A stretch of DNA of 64,000 nucleotides from Spirosoma radiotolerans. Its GTDB lineage: Bacteria; Bacteroidota; Bacteroidia; Cytophagales; Spirosomataceae. How positions within the stretch are numbered: the first letter of the stretch is position 1; the number at the start of each line of letters is the position of its first letter. A model generated the notes under the pieces. That model was not told where the DNA came from, made no database searches, and saw nothing but the letters and a program-made list of their open reading frames with translations. Positions 44,720 through 52,562 of the stretch are shown here, one piece after another. A program made the position numbers and the translations under genes. The stretch lies in NCBI RefSeq assembly GCF_000974425.1, contig NZ_CP010429.1, forward strand, positions 2,976,001 to 3,040,000, read 5' to 3'.

Positions 44720-46189
44720 TTAAGATTCCTGCGCTTTTTGCATGATTCGGAGCACGATAAACTCAGCCGGACGAGCTACCGCCAGCTTAATCTCGACAAT
44801 CATCAGGCCCTCCAGTACGTCGTCGGGCGTCATGGTTTTGTTCAAACCCACCTGCACCTGATAGGCCTGTTCGGGTTTGGCTCCGGCCAGGGCACCATCG
44901 CGCCATTTCAGAAATAGGTAGCTTTCGATCATGGCCTGAACCCGTACCCAGGTTGGCGCGGTGTTCGGCTCGAAGACGGCCCAGTTGATGGACTTCTTAA
45001 TGGATTCTTCTACGACACTTACAAACCGCCGGACGTTGATGTAGCGCCATTCTTTGTCGTTGCCGTCGAGGGTACGGGCGCCAAAAACCTGGGTACCATA
45101 GCCTGGCATATTGATAATGGCATTGATGGATTTGCCCGCTACGTCATCGATGTTCAGGGTGTCCTGGTCGATGCGGGAGATGGTGATCACGGCTTTTACC
45201 ACGTTGGCAAGCCCTACGTTGGCCGGGGCTTTCCAGACTCCTCTGGATTCGTCGACGCGGGCGTAGATGCCGGCGATGGCCGCCGAGGGAGGCAACACCA
45301 GATGATGTTGTTCAAACACATCCTTAATGCGATTGTAAAGTACCTCATTGGCGGTTTTTACGGCATCGACCGTAGTCCCCTTAAAGGCGCCGGTATCCGT
45401 GGCGGCAGCCCCATCGACCGATACAAAATGATTCGTTATTTTAATCGTCTTAAATTTATTCGTAACGAAATCTGCATTGTCGTTGTAGGTATACGATGTT
45501 TCTACATCCGGGTAATACGCAGCCGCGTACCGACGGAATTCTTTATCCAGCGAAATGGCGCGGATCTTATCGACATCCGTTTTGATGTTTGCCGAATTTT
45601 TCGGGATAGTCGTACTCGGTACGTCCAGTATCACGAAGCGGTCCTGCAGATCATGGGCCTGCTTCACGGCGGCTTCGGCCACCAGCATAAACTGGCCACC
45701 GTTAAGGCTAACGGCTTCGGGCACAACCAGTAGTGTGGGCACGTCTTCGCTGGCTACCACGTCGATGCCGGCTATTAATTCAGCACTCGTGATGGTATTC
45801 GTTGCCTTCCCGACCGATACGATATAGCAGGGGCCTCCGCCGTTGGCGAAGTACAATTTCATACACTGATGTAAAATATTTTTACTGATCGTAGCCGCCA
45901 CTTTATCGACATCGATTACGTATCGTATGGGTTCGGTGCCTTGCTTATATTCGTTGATTTTAATCGAAAAAGCAGCCGGGTCTTCGCTGGGCGATTTACC
46001 ATAATATTGCTCAAATTCGCTGAATCCGTTGATTCTGAAAGCGACGTTGGTTAGGTCCTCTCCCAGCGTATCTTTCGCTTTTTCGGTATAGCCGATAAAC
46101 GCCGGTATAGCCGTTTCTACTTCGGCGACGGAGGGAGGAAAAACGGGAATTTCTTCCACATAGACTCCCGGTGAACGGTATGTTGCCAT
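44720..46189 (-). CDS. Contractile sheath protein (Afp2/3/4-like)
   Basis: 489 residues, the only sheath gene in the cluster. It begins MATYRSPGVYVEEIPVFPPSVAEVETAIPAFIGYTEKA, the standard tail-sheath N-terminus. The C-terminal part contains GYGTQVFGARTLDGNDKEWRYINVRRFVSVVEESIKKSINWAVFEPN, then DVLEGLMIVEIKLAVARPAEFIVLRI, the conserved interlocking region. Afp and PVC carry three sheath paralogues, so this system is simpler. Confidence 0.95.
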   Translation of the reverse strand: MATYRSPGVYVEEIPVFPPSVAEVETAIPAFIGYTEKAKDTLGEDLTNVAFRINGFSEFEQYYGKSPSEDPAAFSIKINEYKQGTEPIRYVIDVDKVAATISKNILHQCMKLYFANGGGPCYIVSVGKATNTITSAELIAGIDVVASEDVPTLLVVPEAVSLNGGQFMLVAEAAVKQAHDLQDRFVILDVPSTTIPKNSANIKTDVDKIRAISLDKEFRRYAAAYYPDVETSYTYNDNADFVTNKFKTIKITNHFVSVDGAAATDTGAFKGTTVDAVKTANEVLYNRIKDVFEQHHLVLPPSAAIAGIYARVDESRGVWKAPANVGLANVVKAVITISRIDQDTLNIDDVAGKSINAIINMPGYGTQVFGARTLDGNDKEWRYINVRRFVSVVEESIKKSINWAVFEPNTAPTWVRVQAMIESYLFLKWRDGALAGAKPEQAYQVQVGLNKTMTPDDVLEGLMIVEIKLAVARPAEFIVLRIMQKAQES

Positions 46190-46206
46190 TGGGTCTGCCT
46201 GGTTGT

Positions 46207-47148
46207 TTAAATAGTTATGGATACAGTTGAATACACGGTCAGGGCCTGGGTTGCCGAATCAATTTCCGAGCTTACTGATTCGGGCGTAGGGTAGGGGAGA
46301 ATCCGCTCCAGAGCCGTGCCCGAAAGAGGAAGATCGTCCACAACATTAACCCTGTAAGCAAGCGTTACTGTTGGTTTCGGGTCGGGTTTTTCCAGTATAT
46401 CAGCCACCGCATCGCCCACAAACCGGACGCGGTTTGTGGCGAGGTTCTGTCGAGAGAAACTGGGTAGATTCTGCCCGCTCAACTCGTCTATGGCTACGTC
46501 GGATCGACTCAGGTTTATGTCGTATCGCCAGCGACTTTTTCGGTGCTGAAATGGTATTTTAAACACAGGCCGCTCCATGGATAGCGTATGGTCAGCCTCC
46601 GTAATACGATAGATAGCTGGCTGCGTAGGGTCCAGCACGAGCTCGACAGCACCGAAAACGGGGTCGTTGGCCAGTGCACCAAGCTGATTCAATAAGGCCG
46701 TTCGCTGGTCAGCGGTTTGTAGCTGATCGTCGGGCTTGACAGCCAGTGCTTTGGTAATTGGCAAGTTGCCCCGGTTTACTTCCGCTTCGGCGTGTATGTG
46801 CTGATTGGTAAAAAAGAACAACGGCATACGAACGTCGGTGTTGGTGGGCAAATCCGTTAGGGCAGGGAGGGCTGAGTTTTGTAAACGCATAACAAACAGG
46901 AGTTTAACGCCATTCGGGAGTTGGGTTGTCCGGTTGCCGGCCTCATTTTTTCGTATATCGGCAAGCACTAGAAAGCCGGTTGCCGTCGGCCGAAAGAGCA
47001 ACCCATATCGTTTCAGCATCTCAACGGTACCTGGTGCAGGCAACCAGTTGAAATCAGCGGCTTCGCCATTGGTCATACCGGTCTGATTGGCATAATACGT
47101 GTTTTCAACGACTAGGCTGAATAGCGTCAGATACGTGCTTTTAAACAT
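46207..47148 (-). CDS. eCIS-associated protein of unknown function (possible cap adaptor)
   Basis: A 313-residue protein I do not recognise. Residues are mostly beta-prone with no signal peptide or membrane segment. It begins MFKSTYLTLFSLVVENTYYA, contains ADFNWLPAPGTVEMLKRYGLLFRPTATGFLV, and ends SVSSEIDSATQALTVYSTVSITI. Its position between the DUF4255 terminator gene, with which it overlaps by 8 bases, and the sheath suggests a structural part at the distal end of the particle. No role is assigned from sequence. Confidence 0.7.
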   Translation of the reverse strand: MFKSTYLTLFSLVVENTYYANQTGMTNGEAADFNWLPAPGTVEMLKRYGLLFRPTATGFLVLADIRKNEAGNRTTQLPNGVKLLFVMRLQNSALPALTDLPTNTDVRMPLFFFTNQHIHAEAEVNRGNLPITKALAVKPDDQLQTADQRTALLNQLGALANDPVFGAVELVLDPTQPAIYRITEADHTLSMERPVFKIPFQHRKSRWRYDINLSRSDVAIDELSGQNLPSFSRQNLATNRVRFVGDAVADILEKPDPKPTVTLAYRVNVVDDLPLSGTALERILPYPTPESVSSEIDSATQALTVYSTVSITI

Positions 47149-47752
47149 GGCTGTCTCCGCTAATTGTGGTAATCGGTACCGCGTTTTGTTTGCTGCGTGT
47201 TGAGAAAATAGTTAACAGGCGCATTTTATAGACTACACTAGGCATTTGCTTCGTGCCCAGTGAGGCCCATAGATTATTTTGTTGCTCAAACGTCAGGTTG
47301 TGTAAGCGCATGGTCAACCGATCAACCAGTTGCCAGCTTTTGTTGAGTGGGTCAGTCACCCGGGTGTTTAAATTCGGGTAATGAGCCTGGTCGAAAACTG
47401 GGTTCTCCTGAAAAAAGCCAATGACATTCGATACGTCGCGCAGAGCCGATAGATAAAAGGGTTTATGGGCCACAAAAAGGACATATAGATTTAAACTAAC
47501 GGGCGGCTGCAATTCAACGAACTGATTGTTTTCTGCCGGTCGGTGCCGCAGGTATTTTGAGTCGATTTGTTCTTCTTCAATGCCGGCCAGCACAATCGCA
47601 ATGTGGTTTGTGTCATTAAACCCTGGACTTCCATCCGGGCGAATTAATGACACAACTTCAGAAATATTTCCTGCGCTATAATTGTCAGGATCCCGTTCAG
47701 CCAAAAAGGCATCCAATTCTTCCTGGATAAATTCTAATGCAGTCCTGACCAT
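47141..47752 (-). CDS. DUF4255 tail terminator/cap protein (Afp16-like)
   Basis: 203 residues from ATG 47752 (MVRTALEFIQEELDAFLAER); the frame back to 47845 is not coding-like. DUF4255/Pvc16 features: VSLIRPDGSPGFNDTNHIAIVLAGIEEE, PPVSLNLYVLFVAHKPFYLSALRDVSNVIGFFQENPVFDQ and NLTFEQQNNLWASLGTKQMPSVVYKMRLLTI. Afp16-type proteins cap tube and sheath and are needed for their length control. First gene of the eCIS operon, so the operon promoter lies just upstream. Confidence 0.92.
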   Translation of the reverse strand: MVRTALEFIQEELDAFLAERDPDNYSAGNISEVVSLIRPDGSPGFNDTNHIAIVLAGIEEEQIDSKYLRHRPAENNQFVELQPPVSLNLYVLFVAHKPFYLSALRDVSNVIGFFQENPVFDQAHYPNLNTRVTDPLNKSWQLVDRLTMRLHNLTFEQQNNLWASLGTKQMPSVVYKMRLLTIFSTRSKQNAVPITTISGDSHV

Positions 47753-48268
47753 ACATTTTCGTTTCCAATAAGGTTTTATAAAGACTGAATAGAATTTTTT
47801 AGGCCTATCGGAAAGGATTATCGAAGGATGGAAAAAAAGTAACACCGTTCTTGTTCGGCTTATTTAACGGTTATTGCCCCTATGAGGATATTATTAAAAG
47901 GTATATGTAGATCAGTACCAGGGAATTAATTGGAAGTCCAGGCCAACTGGACGCTGGTCATGTGCCGCGGTACAAATCAAACCACGAATGGAATTAACCG
48001 GAGCGGTATAACCACGGTTAGTTTATAGGGGGTGGTCAATGCGTCACGCCTGGAAACACGAACGACCAAATTCCTGATCGCTTGCGTGGCTTCCTGAAGC
48101 GGTCCAGGTATTTCTCATCGAAGCCAGTTCCGTTATCGGCTACCTCATGGGGTGTTTCTTCTGACAAGAGCATAAATTGTAGCTGCCTGATGCAACCAGA
48201 AGCGGTAGTAATTCATCTACTGGTTACTAAGCAGACGCCCTGTTCAGTCAACGTAAAACACCTTCATA
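47753..48268. other. Upstream region of the eCIS operon
   Basis: About 515 bases containing the presumed promoter of the eCIS operon (minus strand) and a degraded kinase fragment at 48090-48190. No promoter motif is clear enough to name. AT content rises next to the DUF4255 start. Confidence 0.5.
48090..48190 (-). pseudogene. Histidine-kinase ATPase-domain remnant
   Basis: Read on the minus strand, the segment encodes CIRQLQFMLLSEETPHEVAD followed by NGTGFDEKYLDR, which matches the G1 box of histidine kinases (compare VVDNGIGFDEKYLDR in the kinase at 19726-23010). Nothing before or after continues the domain, so it is a fragment of a lost kinase gene beside the eCIS locus. Confidence 0.7.
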
Positions 48269-48634
48269 ATGACCCGTCTCATTTTATACCTTGTTATCGG
48301 CTCTTTTTTTAGTTCGTGCGCTTATACCAAAAACTGGCAGGGAACATCCAACGCTCAGGTTGCTCAGGCCGAGTTCAAAGAACTAACCGGTAAACAAGTC
48401 TTTGTAATGCATGTGCCCAATAACGATACCTATCTGGCTTACCGATTTAAAGAAACGGATGGTGAATTAAAGGCTTCTATACGGTCAACTTCAGCGTTCA
48501 TCGTCAACAAGACAATTGACTTCTCGGAGGAAAATGCTGTTCACCTGGTTAATCAGAAGGGAGCGGAGTATAAGGTGACCCTAAAAGGTAAGCACGCGTC
48601 GGGTGCGTTTGATGTTAGATTCCTAAAGGCCTAA
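48269..48634 (+). CDS. Small lipoprotein of unknown function
   Basis: 121 residues. The N-terminus is a short signal with lipobox cysteine 17 (GSFFSSCAY). The rest is a single beta-rich domain with FVMHVPNNDTYLAYRFKETDGELKASI and EYKVTLKGKHASGAFDVRF. I do not recognise a family. It is encoded divergently from the eCIS operon and convergently with the XRE regulator, so it is probably monocistronic. Confidence 0.65.
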   Translation: MTRLILYLVIGSFFSSCAYTKNWQGTSNAQVAQAEFKELTGKQVFVMHVPNNDTYLAYRFKETDGELKASIRSTSAFIVNKTIDFSEENAVHLVNQKGAEYKVTLKGKHASGAFDVRFLKA

Positions 48635-48736
48635 AAATAAGACCTTTAGTCCACTCAGTTTAACCAAGGCATGGCGAATGTAGGCCATTCTGCCAGAACC
48701 ATTCTGTGTTTACGGGTGGCTTCGCCGTTGAAACGG

Positions 48737-50245
48737 TCAGCGTAAGGCCTCTATGGCTGTTTTCATGGCCGCGAACTGCCGTTTCTTTTGGAGGACGGTG
48801 GGTGGCGCCACCCGTTCCCGGCAATCGAAAATGCCGCAGCGTTCACAGGCCTGGTTTACGACCCGAAACGAGACTTCACTAGCTGGATTCAGGCTGGCGC
48901 CTGGCGTGGCCGGGAGAAAGTTCATTTTACTCTTAAGGGCGTCATTGACCGCAAAACACATCGACACGCTGATGTTTTGGTGACCAACGGCCTGAAACGG
49001 ATGCGCGACCGAAATAATCAGGTATTGCTGCCCCGAATCGGCATATTCGGAAATCTGGGCCCGGCAAAGGGTGCCGTTAAAGCCTTTATTCTGTTGCAGA
49101 AACTGAAGCTCCTGCAAAATCGTCCAGGCAATCCAGCGTCGGCAGAAATGCTCGTCGACAATGCCCCGGGGGCCCTGCTGCCGTGATAAATGCATTTCTT
49201 TGGTCAACTGGAATGTGCTTTGGCCGGGTGTGTGATTAAATCGGTAGAAAAACAACTGATCAATGCCAAAGGCACTGGGCAACACATTACTCAACCGGTA
49301 GAAGAACTGTTCGGGGGTAGCCCTAAACTCCCCAATGAGCTTCAGGAAGTCGTCATTGCTCCAGGTGGTGCGGGCAAACAGGTCCGTTAATTTCGCAACC
49401 AGAGCCGCCCGCCGAATCAGGATGGCCCCGGCAAAATAAGACGCTTTGTAGTTGTTCAGTATCTGCTCAAACGACTCCGCTTCGACCCAGGAATAGCTGT
49501 AGGGGCGGTTCTTGAGGGCCATAAACTGAAACCCGACCTCCCGCGACAGAATAAACGAGCGTTGTTCGGCCGTTAAGCCAGCGTTGAGGTGAAGGGTGTG
49601 TTGTTCGGGCCGATACACCGATCGCAACGATACCAGTTCCGGTTGGCTGAGGGGATCAAAATACTCAATCCGAGTGGCATACCGCGTTTTGAGCAGGTTG
49701 ATCAGTAAGGCTTCAGTAACGGGCTGATCAGGCATCGGCGCAAATTCAGCCAGAAAACGATCCGCGTCGGCTTCAATATCCGGGAAATAATTGTCATGCA
49801 TTTCCTGATACGACCGCAGCATGGTCAGGTATAACCGCTCAACGCTCATGTTATAACTAAGGGCAATGTCCATGAACGTTCGGATCATGGCACTGACTTT
49901 AGCGGGCGCTTCGGCCAGTAGTTCGAGCAGATCGGACGGGTCGATGCCGAAAAGTTCGAGCGGGATTTCGGTTAGGAATTTGGAGCGGAGAAGATCTGAA
50001 ATAGGTTCTAACTTCTTGCTCAGCTTCAGCGAAACCAGGGTATCGTAGTCGACCTGCATGGCGTTGGCCAGCGCCGAAATTTTATCCGCTTTGGGGTATT
50101 TACGGCCCTTCTCGATCTCCGTGACGTACGAAATCGACAGCCCTGATTGTTGAGCCAGTTCGCTCACCGACAGCCCTTTATCCAGTCTAAGCTGGCGAAG
50201 TTTCAGGCCAAACAACAGGCGGATATGATCAGCTGGTAAATTCAA
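48737..50245 (-). CDS. XRE-family regulator with ImmA/IrrE-like and DUF2083-type domains
   Basis: 502 residues. Residues 8-65 form a helix-turn-helix (LRQLRLDKGLSVSELAQQSGLSISYVTEIEKGRKYP). The long C-terminal region resembles the short-chain acyl/RamB-type regulators. It has an IrrE-like central part without an obvious HExxH site and a terminal zinc-like cysteine motif (ACERCGIFDCRERVAPP). Such proteins control isocitrate lyase or acyl-CoA metabolism in other bacteria. The start codon must be TTG at 50245, because an in-frame stop lies just upstream and no ATG occurs before the HTH. It begins 15 bases after menC and is likely cotranscribed. Confidence 0.85.
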   Translation of the reverse strand: MNLPADHIRLLFGLKLRQLRLDKGLSVSELAQQSGLSISYVTEIEKGRKYPKADKISALANAMQVDYDTLVSLKLSKKLEPISDLLRSKFLTEIPLELFGIDPSDLLELLAEAPAKVSAMIRTFMDIALSYNMSVERLYLTMLRSYQEMHDNYFPDIEADADRFLAEFAPMPDQPVTEALLINLLKTRYATRIEYFDPLSQPELVSLRSVYRPEQHTLHLNAGLTAEQRSFILSREVGFQFMALKNRPYSYSWVEAESFEQILNNYKASYFAGAILIRRAALVAKLTDLFARTTWSNDDFLKLIGEFRATPEQFFYRLSNVLPSAFGIDQLFFYRFNHTPGQSTFQLTKEMHLSRQQGPRGIVDEHFCRRWIAWTILQELQFLQQNKGFNGTLCRAQISEYADSGQQYLIISVAHPFQAVGHQNISVSMCFAVNDALKSKMNFLPATPGASLNPASEVSFRVVNQACERCGIFDCRERVAPPTVLQKKRQFAAMKTAIEALR

Positions 50246-50260
50246 TGAGTCAGGACGGAG

Positions 50261-51361
50261 TTAGTGAGAAGCATCAACCAAAAGCGGACTGAGGTTCCAG
50301 GACCGGGCCGGGTCGTAGTGGAGCTGACCCTGTTCGACAACCAGTGGGCTATCCACATTGTTGTGATAGAGCTGGCCCGTGCCCAGACCTTGCGGCAACA
50401 GGTGTTTAAACTGGGCCGTGTACTGTGCAATGGCGTTCAGGCCGATATTTGATTCCAGGGCTGAGGTCAGCCACCAGCCAATATTGAGCCGCCCGGCTAG
50501 TTCGATCCACTCATCGCAATGGCGTAACCCACCCAAAAGGGTTGGTTTGAGAATAATATACTGCGGCTGGATTTTTTTCAGCAGGCGGAATTTATGCACA
50601 TACTCCATCTGGCCGATCAGTTCCTCATCCAGCGCGATGGGCAGGGGCGAGTGGAGGCAAAGATCCGCCATCAGATCCGGCTGCCCGGCCCGGATCGGCT
50701 GCTCGATCGAATGCAGATCAAAGGCCGCCAGCCGTTCGAGTTTCGCCATCGCGTCGGCCGGCTGAAACGCCCCGTTGGCATCTACCCGAAGGGTAATCTG
50801 ATCCGCTGGAAAGCGGCTGCGGATCATGGCCAGCAGCTCACACTCCTGTTCGAAGTCGATCGCGCCAATTTTAAGCTTCAGGGTCGTGTAACCCGCCTGG
50901 AGTTTCTCTTCGATCTGCTTGCGCATGAACGACTGGTTACCCATCCAGATGAGTCCATTGATAGGAAGCATTCGCTGACCAGCACTGAAATCAGACGCCC
51001 GGATCAGGCGACTACCTCCCGATAAGAAATCGAGCATGGCGGTTTCAAAGCCAAAGATAATGCTGGGGAAAGCCGGGCTGATAAGCTGATTGAGGATGAT
51101 CGGGATGTTCCAACTAAAGAGCTGAAGGTCCATTTCCGTAAACTCGGCACAATATTGATCGAGTTTTTCCTCAAAGTCGGGTCGGTCATCAAAACTTAGC
51201 CCTTTTAGCGGGCCACACTCACCGTAGCCAATGACCGCCGGGTTATCGTCATCACAAATCCGGATTATGTAAGACGTTTTTTCCGTAAGGGTGCCGCGTG
51301 ACGTACCCGCTTCGAAGCGAAAATGCAACGTGTATTTCAGGTAGTCGGCTTTTAAACTCAT
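50261..51361 (-). CDS. menC: o-Succinylbenzoate synthase
   Basis: 366 residues of the enolase superfamily. It dehydrates SHCHC to o-succinylbenzoate in menaquinone synthesis. Visible active-site elements: the TLKLKIG double lysine, the metal ligands in RVDANGAF, SIEQP and ALDEEL, and the second-barrel lysine in YIILKPTLLGG. Dipeptide epimerases share this frame, but the N-terminus (YTLHFRFEAGTSRGTLTEK) and overall style are MenC-like of the Bacteroidota. No other men gene is in the window. Divergent from lpxK. Confidence 0.87.
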   Translation of the reverse strand: MSLKADYLKYTLHFRFEAGTSRGTLTEKTSYIIRICDDDNPAVIGYGECGPLKGLSFDDRPDFEEKLDQYCAEFTEMDLQLFSWNIPIILNQLISPAFPSIIFGFETAMLDFLSGGSRLIRASDFSAGQRMLPINGLIWMGNQSFMRKQIEEKLQAGYTTLKLKIGAIDFEQECELLAMIRSRFPADQITLRVDANGAFQPADAMAKLERLAAFDLHSIEQPIRAGQPDLMADLCLHSPLPIALDEELIGQMEYVHKFRLLKKIQPQYIILKPTLLGGLRHCDEWIELAGRLNIGWWLTSALESNIGLNAIAQYTAQFKHLLPQGLGTGQLYHNNVDSPLVVEQGQLHYDPARSWNLSPLLVDASH

Positions 51362-51404
51362 TGTACTAAACGGTGAGGACGGGATTTCCCAGTCCTAAAA
51401 GTAC

Positions 51405-51412
51405 TAATTTTG
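51405..51412 (+). promoter_or_regulatory. Candidate -7 element for lpxK
   Basis: TAATTTTG matches the Bacteroidota TAnnTTTG -7 consensus and lies 34 bases before the lpxK ATG. No good -33 TTG at standard spacing is visible, so the call rests on one half-site. Confidence 0.4.
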
Positions 51413-51445
51413 ACTGCTCAAGCTGGCAATATTACGAAATTATTA

Positions 51446-52510
51446 ATGAAGCGTTTAGTGGGTAAGTGGCTACTCTTGCCATTTAGTGGAGTATATGGGC
51501 TCGTCATGGCTATTCGTAATTGGCTATTTAACAGTCACTTATTGGTCTCATTTTGCCCTTCTGTTTACACAATCAGTGTAGGGAATTTGACGGTTGGGGG
51601 TACCGGAAAAACACCTATGATTGAATTTTTGATTAAACGGTCTGTTTCCCGGCAACCCAATCGATCGGGAGCGACGGCTACCCTGAGCCGGGGTTATGGT
51701 CGCCAAACAACCGGGTTCCGCCTAGCCAATGAGACCGATACCGCGTCGACAATCGGGGATGAACCCCTGCAGCTTTACCGTAAATTTTCGCCTGCCATTC
51801 GGGTATATGTCGGCGAGCGCCGGGCGGATGCCATTCAGGCCATTATGGCGCTTGAGCCTGAGACAAAACAGGTTCTGCTGGACGATGCCTACCAGCATCG
51901 GGCTGTTCAGCCGCACCTGAATATCCTGCTCATGGACTATAATCGACCCTTTTATGCTGATTACCCCTTTCCGGCGGGCCGTCTGCGCGAAGGGCGAAAT
52001 GGAGCCCGCCGGGCCGATGCTGTTGTGGTGACCAAATGCCCTACTGATTTATTTGCGACCGAGCAACAGCGTATATCGGCAAAGATTCGCCCGTATACCC
52101 GGCCGGACGTACCAATATTTTTCGCTGGTCTGCAGTATGATCTACCCGTATCGTTCGCGACAAGGCAAGCCGTATCCCGTCTCGGTGATGTTTTGTTGGT
52201 ATCAGGATTGGCCAATGCCAGCCCGCTGGAACAGTACGTCCGGCAAACCTACCGGTTGGTTCGTCATGTTCCATTTTCCGACCACCATGCTTACAGCCGA
52301 CCTGACTTCGATACCCTGCTGGACCGCCTGCCTCCCCAAACGGCCCTGCTGACCACCGAGAAAGACTGGGTAAAACTCGATGCGTTGCTGACCGATCAGG
52401 AGCGAGCCACATTGCCGTTGTACTACCTGCCGGTTGCGGTACGGTTTCTGCCCGGACAGGAAGCCAGGTTCATGGCGTTTTTAGACCAGTCTCGCCTTAA
52501 AAATCGTTAA
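51446..52510 (+). CDS. lpxK: Tetraacyldisaccharide 4'-kinase
   Basis: 354 residues from ATG 51446 (MKRLVGKWLLLPFSGVYGL); the frame back to a TTG at 51410 overlaps the promoter. An N-terminal hydrophobic anchor precedes the P-loop VGNLTVGGTGKTPMI. Further family motifs are SRGYGRQTTGF, VLLDDAYQHRAVQPHLNILLMDYNRPF, PAGRLREGRNGARRADAVVVTK and HVPFSDHHAYS. It phosphorylates the lipid A precursor at the inner membrane, so the organism makes lipid A. The porin gene follows after 52 bases. Confidence 0.95.
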   Translation: MKRLVGKWLLLPFSGVYGLVMAIRNWLFNSHLLVSFCPSVYTISVGNLTVGGTGKTPMIEFLIKRSVSRQPNRSGATATLSRGYGRQTTGFRLANETDTASTIGDEPLQLYRKFSPAIRVYVGERRADAIQAIMALEPETKQVLLDDAYQHRAVQPHLNILLMDYNRPFYADYPFPAGRLREGRNGARRADAVVVTKCPTDLFATEQQRISAKIRPYTRPDVPIFFAGLQYDLPVSFATRQAVSRLGDVLLVSGLANASPLEQYVRQTYRLVRHVPFSDHHAYSRPDFDTLLDRLPPQTALLTTEKDWVKLDALLTDQERATLPLYYLPVAVRFLPGQEARFMAFLDQSRLKNR

Positions 52511-52549
52511 CGGCGCGACAGAAACGAATCGGTGTCCGCTGTTTTAACG

Positions 52550-52557
52550 TACTTTTG
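52550..52557 (+). promoter_or_regulatory. Candidate -7 element very close to the porin start
   Basis: TACTTTTG matches TAnnTTTG and ends 5 bases before the porin ATG. A start site at the usual distance would give a leaderless or nearly leaderless message. No clear -33 partner is visible. Confidence 0.3.
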
Positions 52558-52562
52558 ACCTG

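Noticed and set aside
24691-47752. Prophage interpretation of the tail-like genes
   Set aside because: No capsid, portal, terminase, integrase, lysis or replication genes. AAA+, DUF4157 and DUF4255 genes identify an eCIS.
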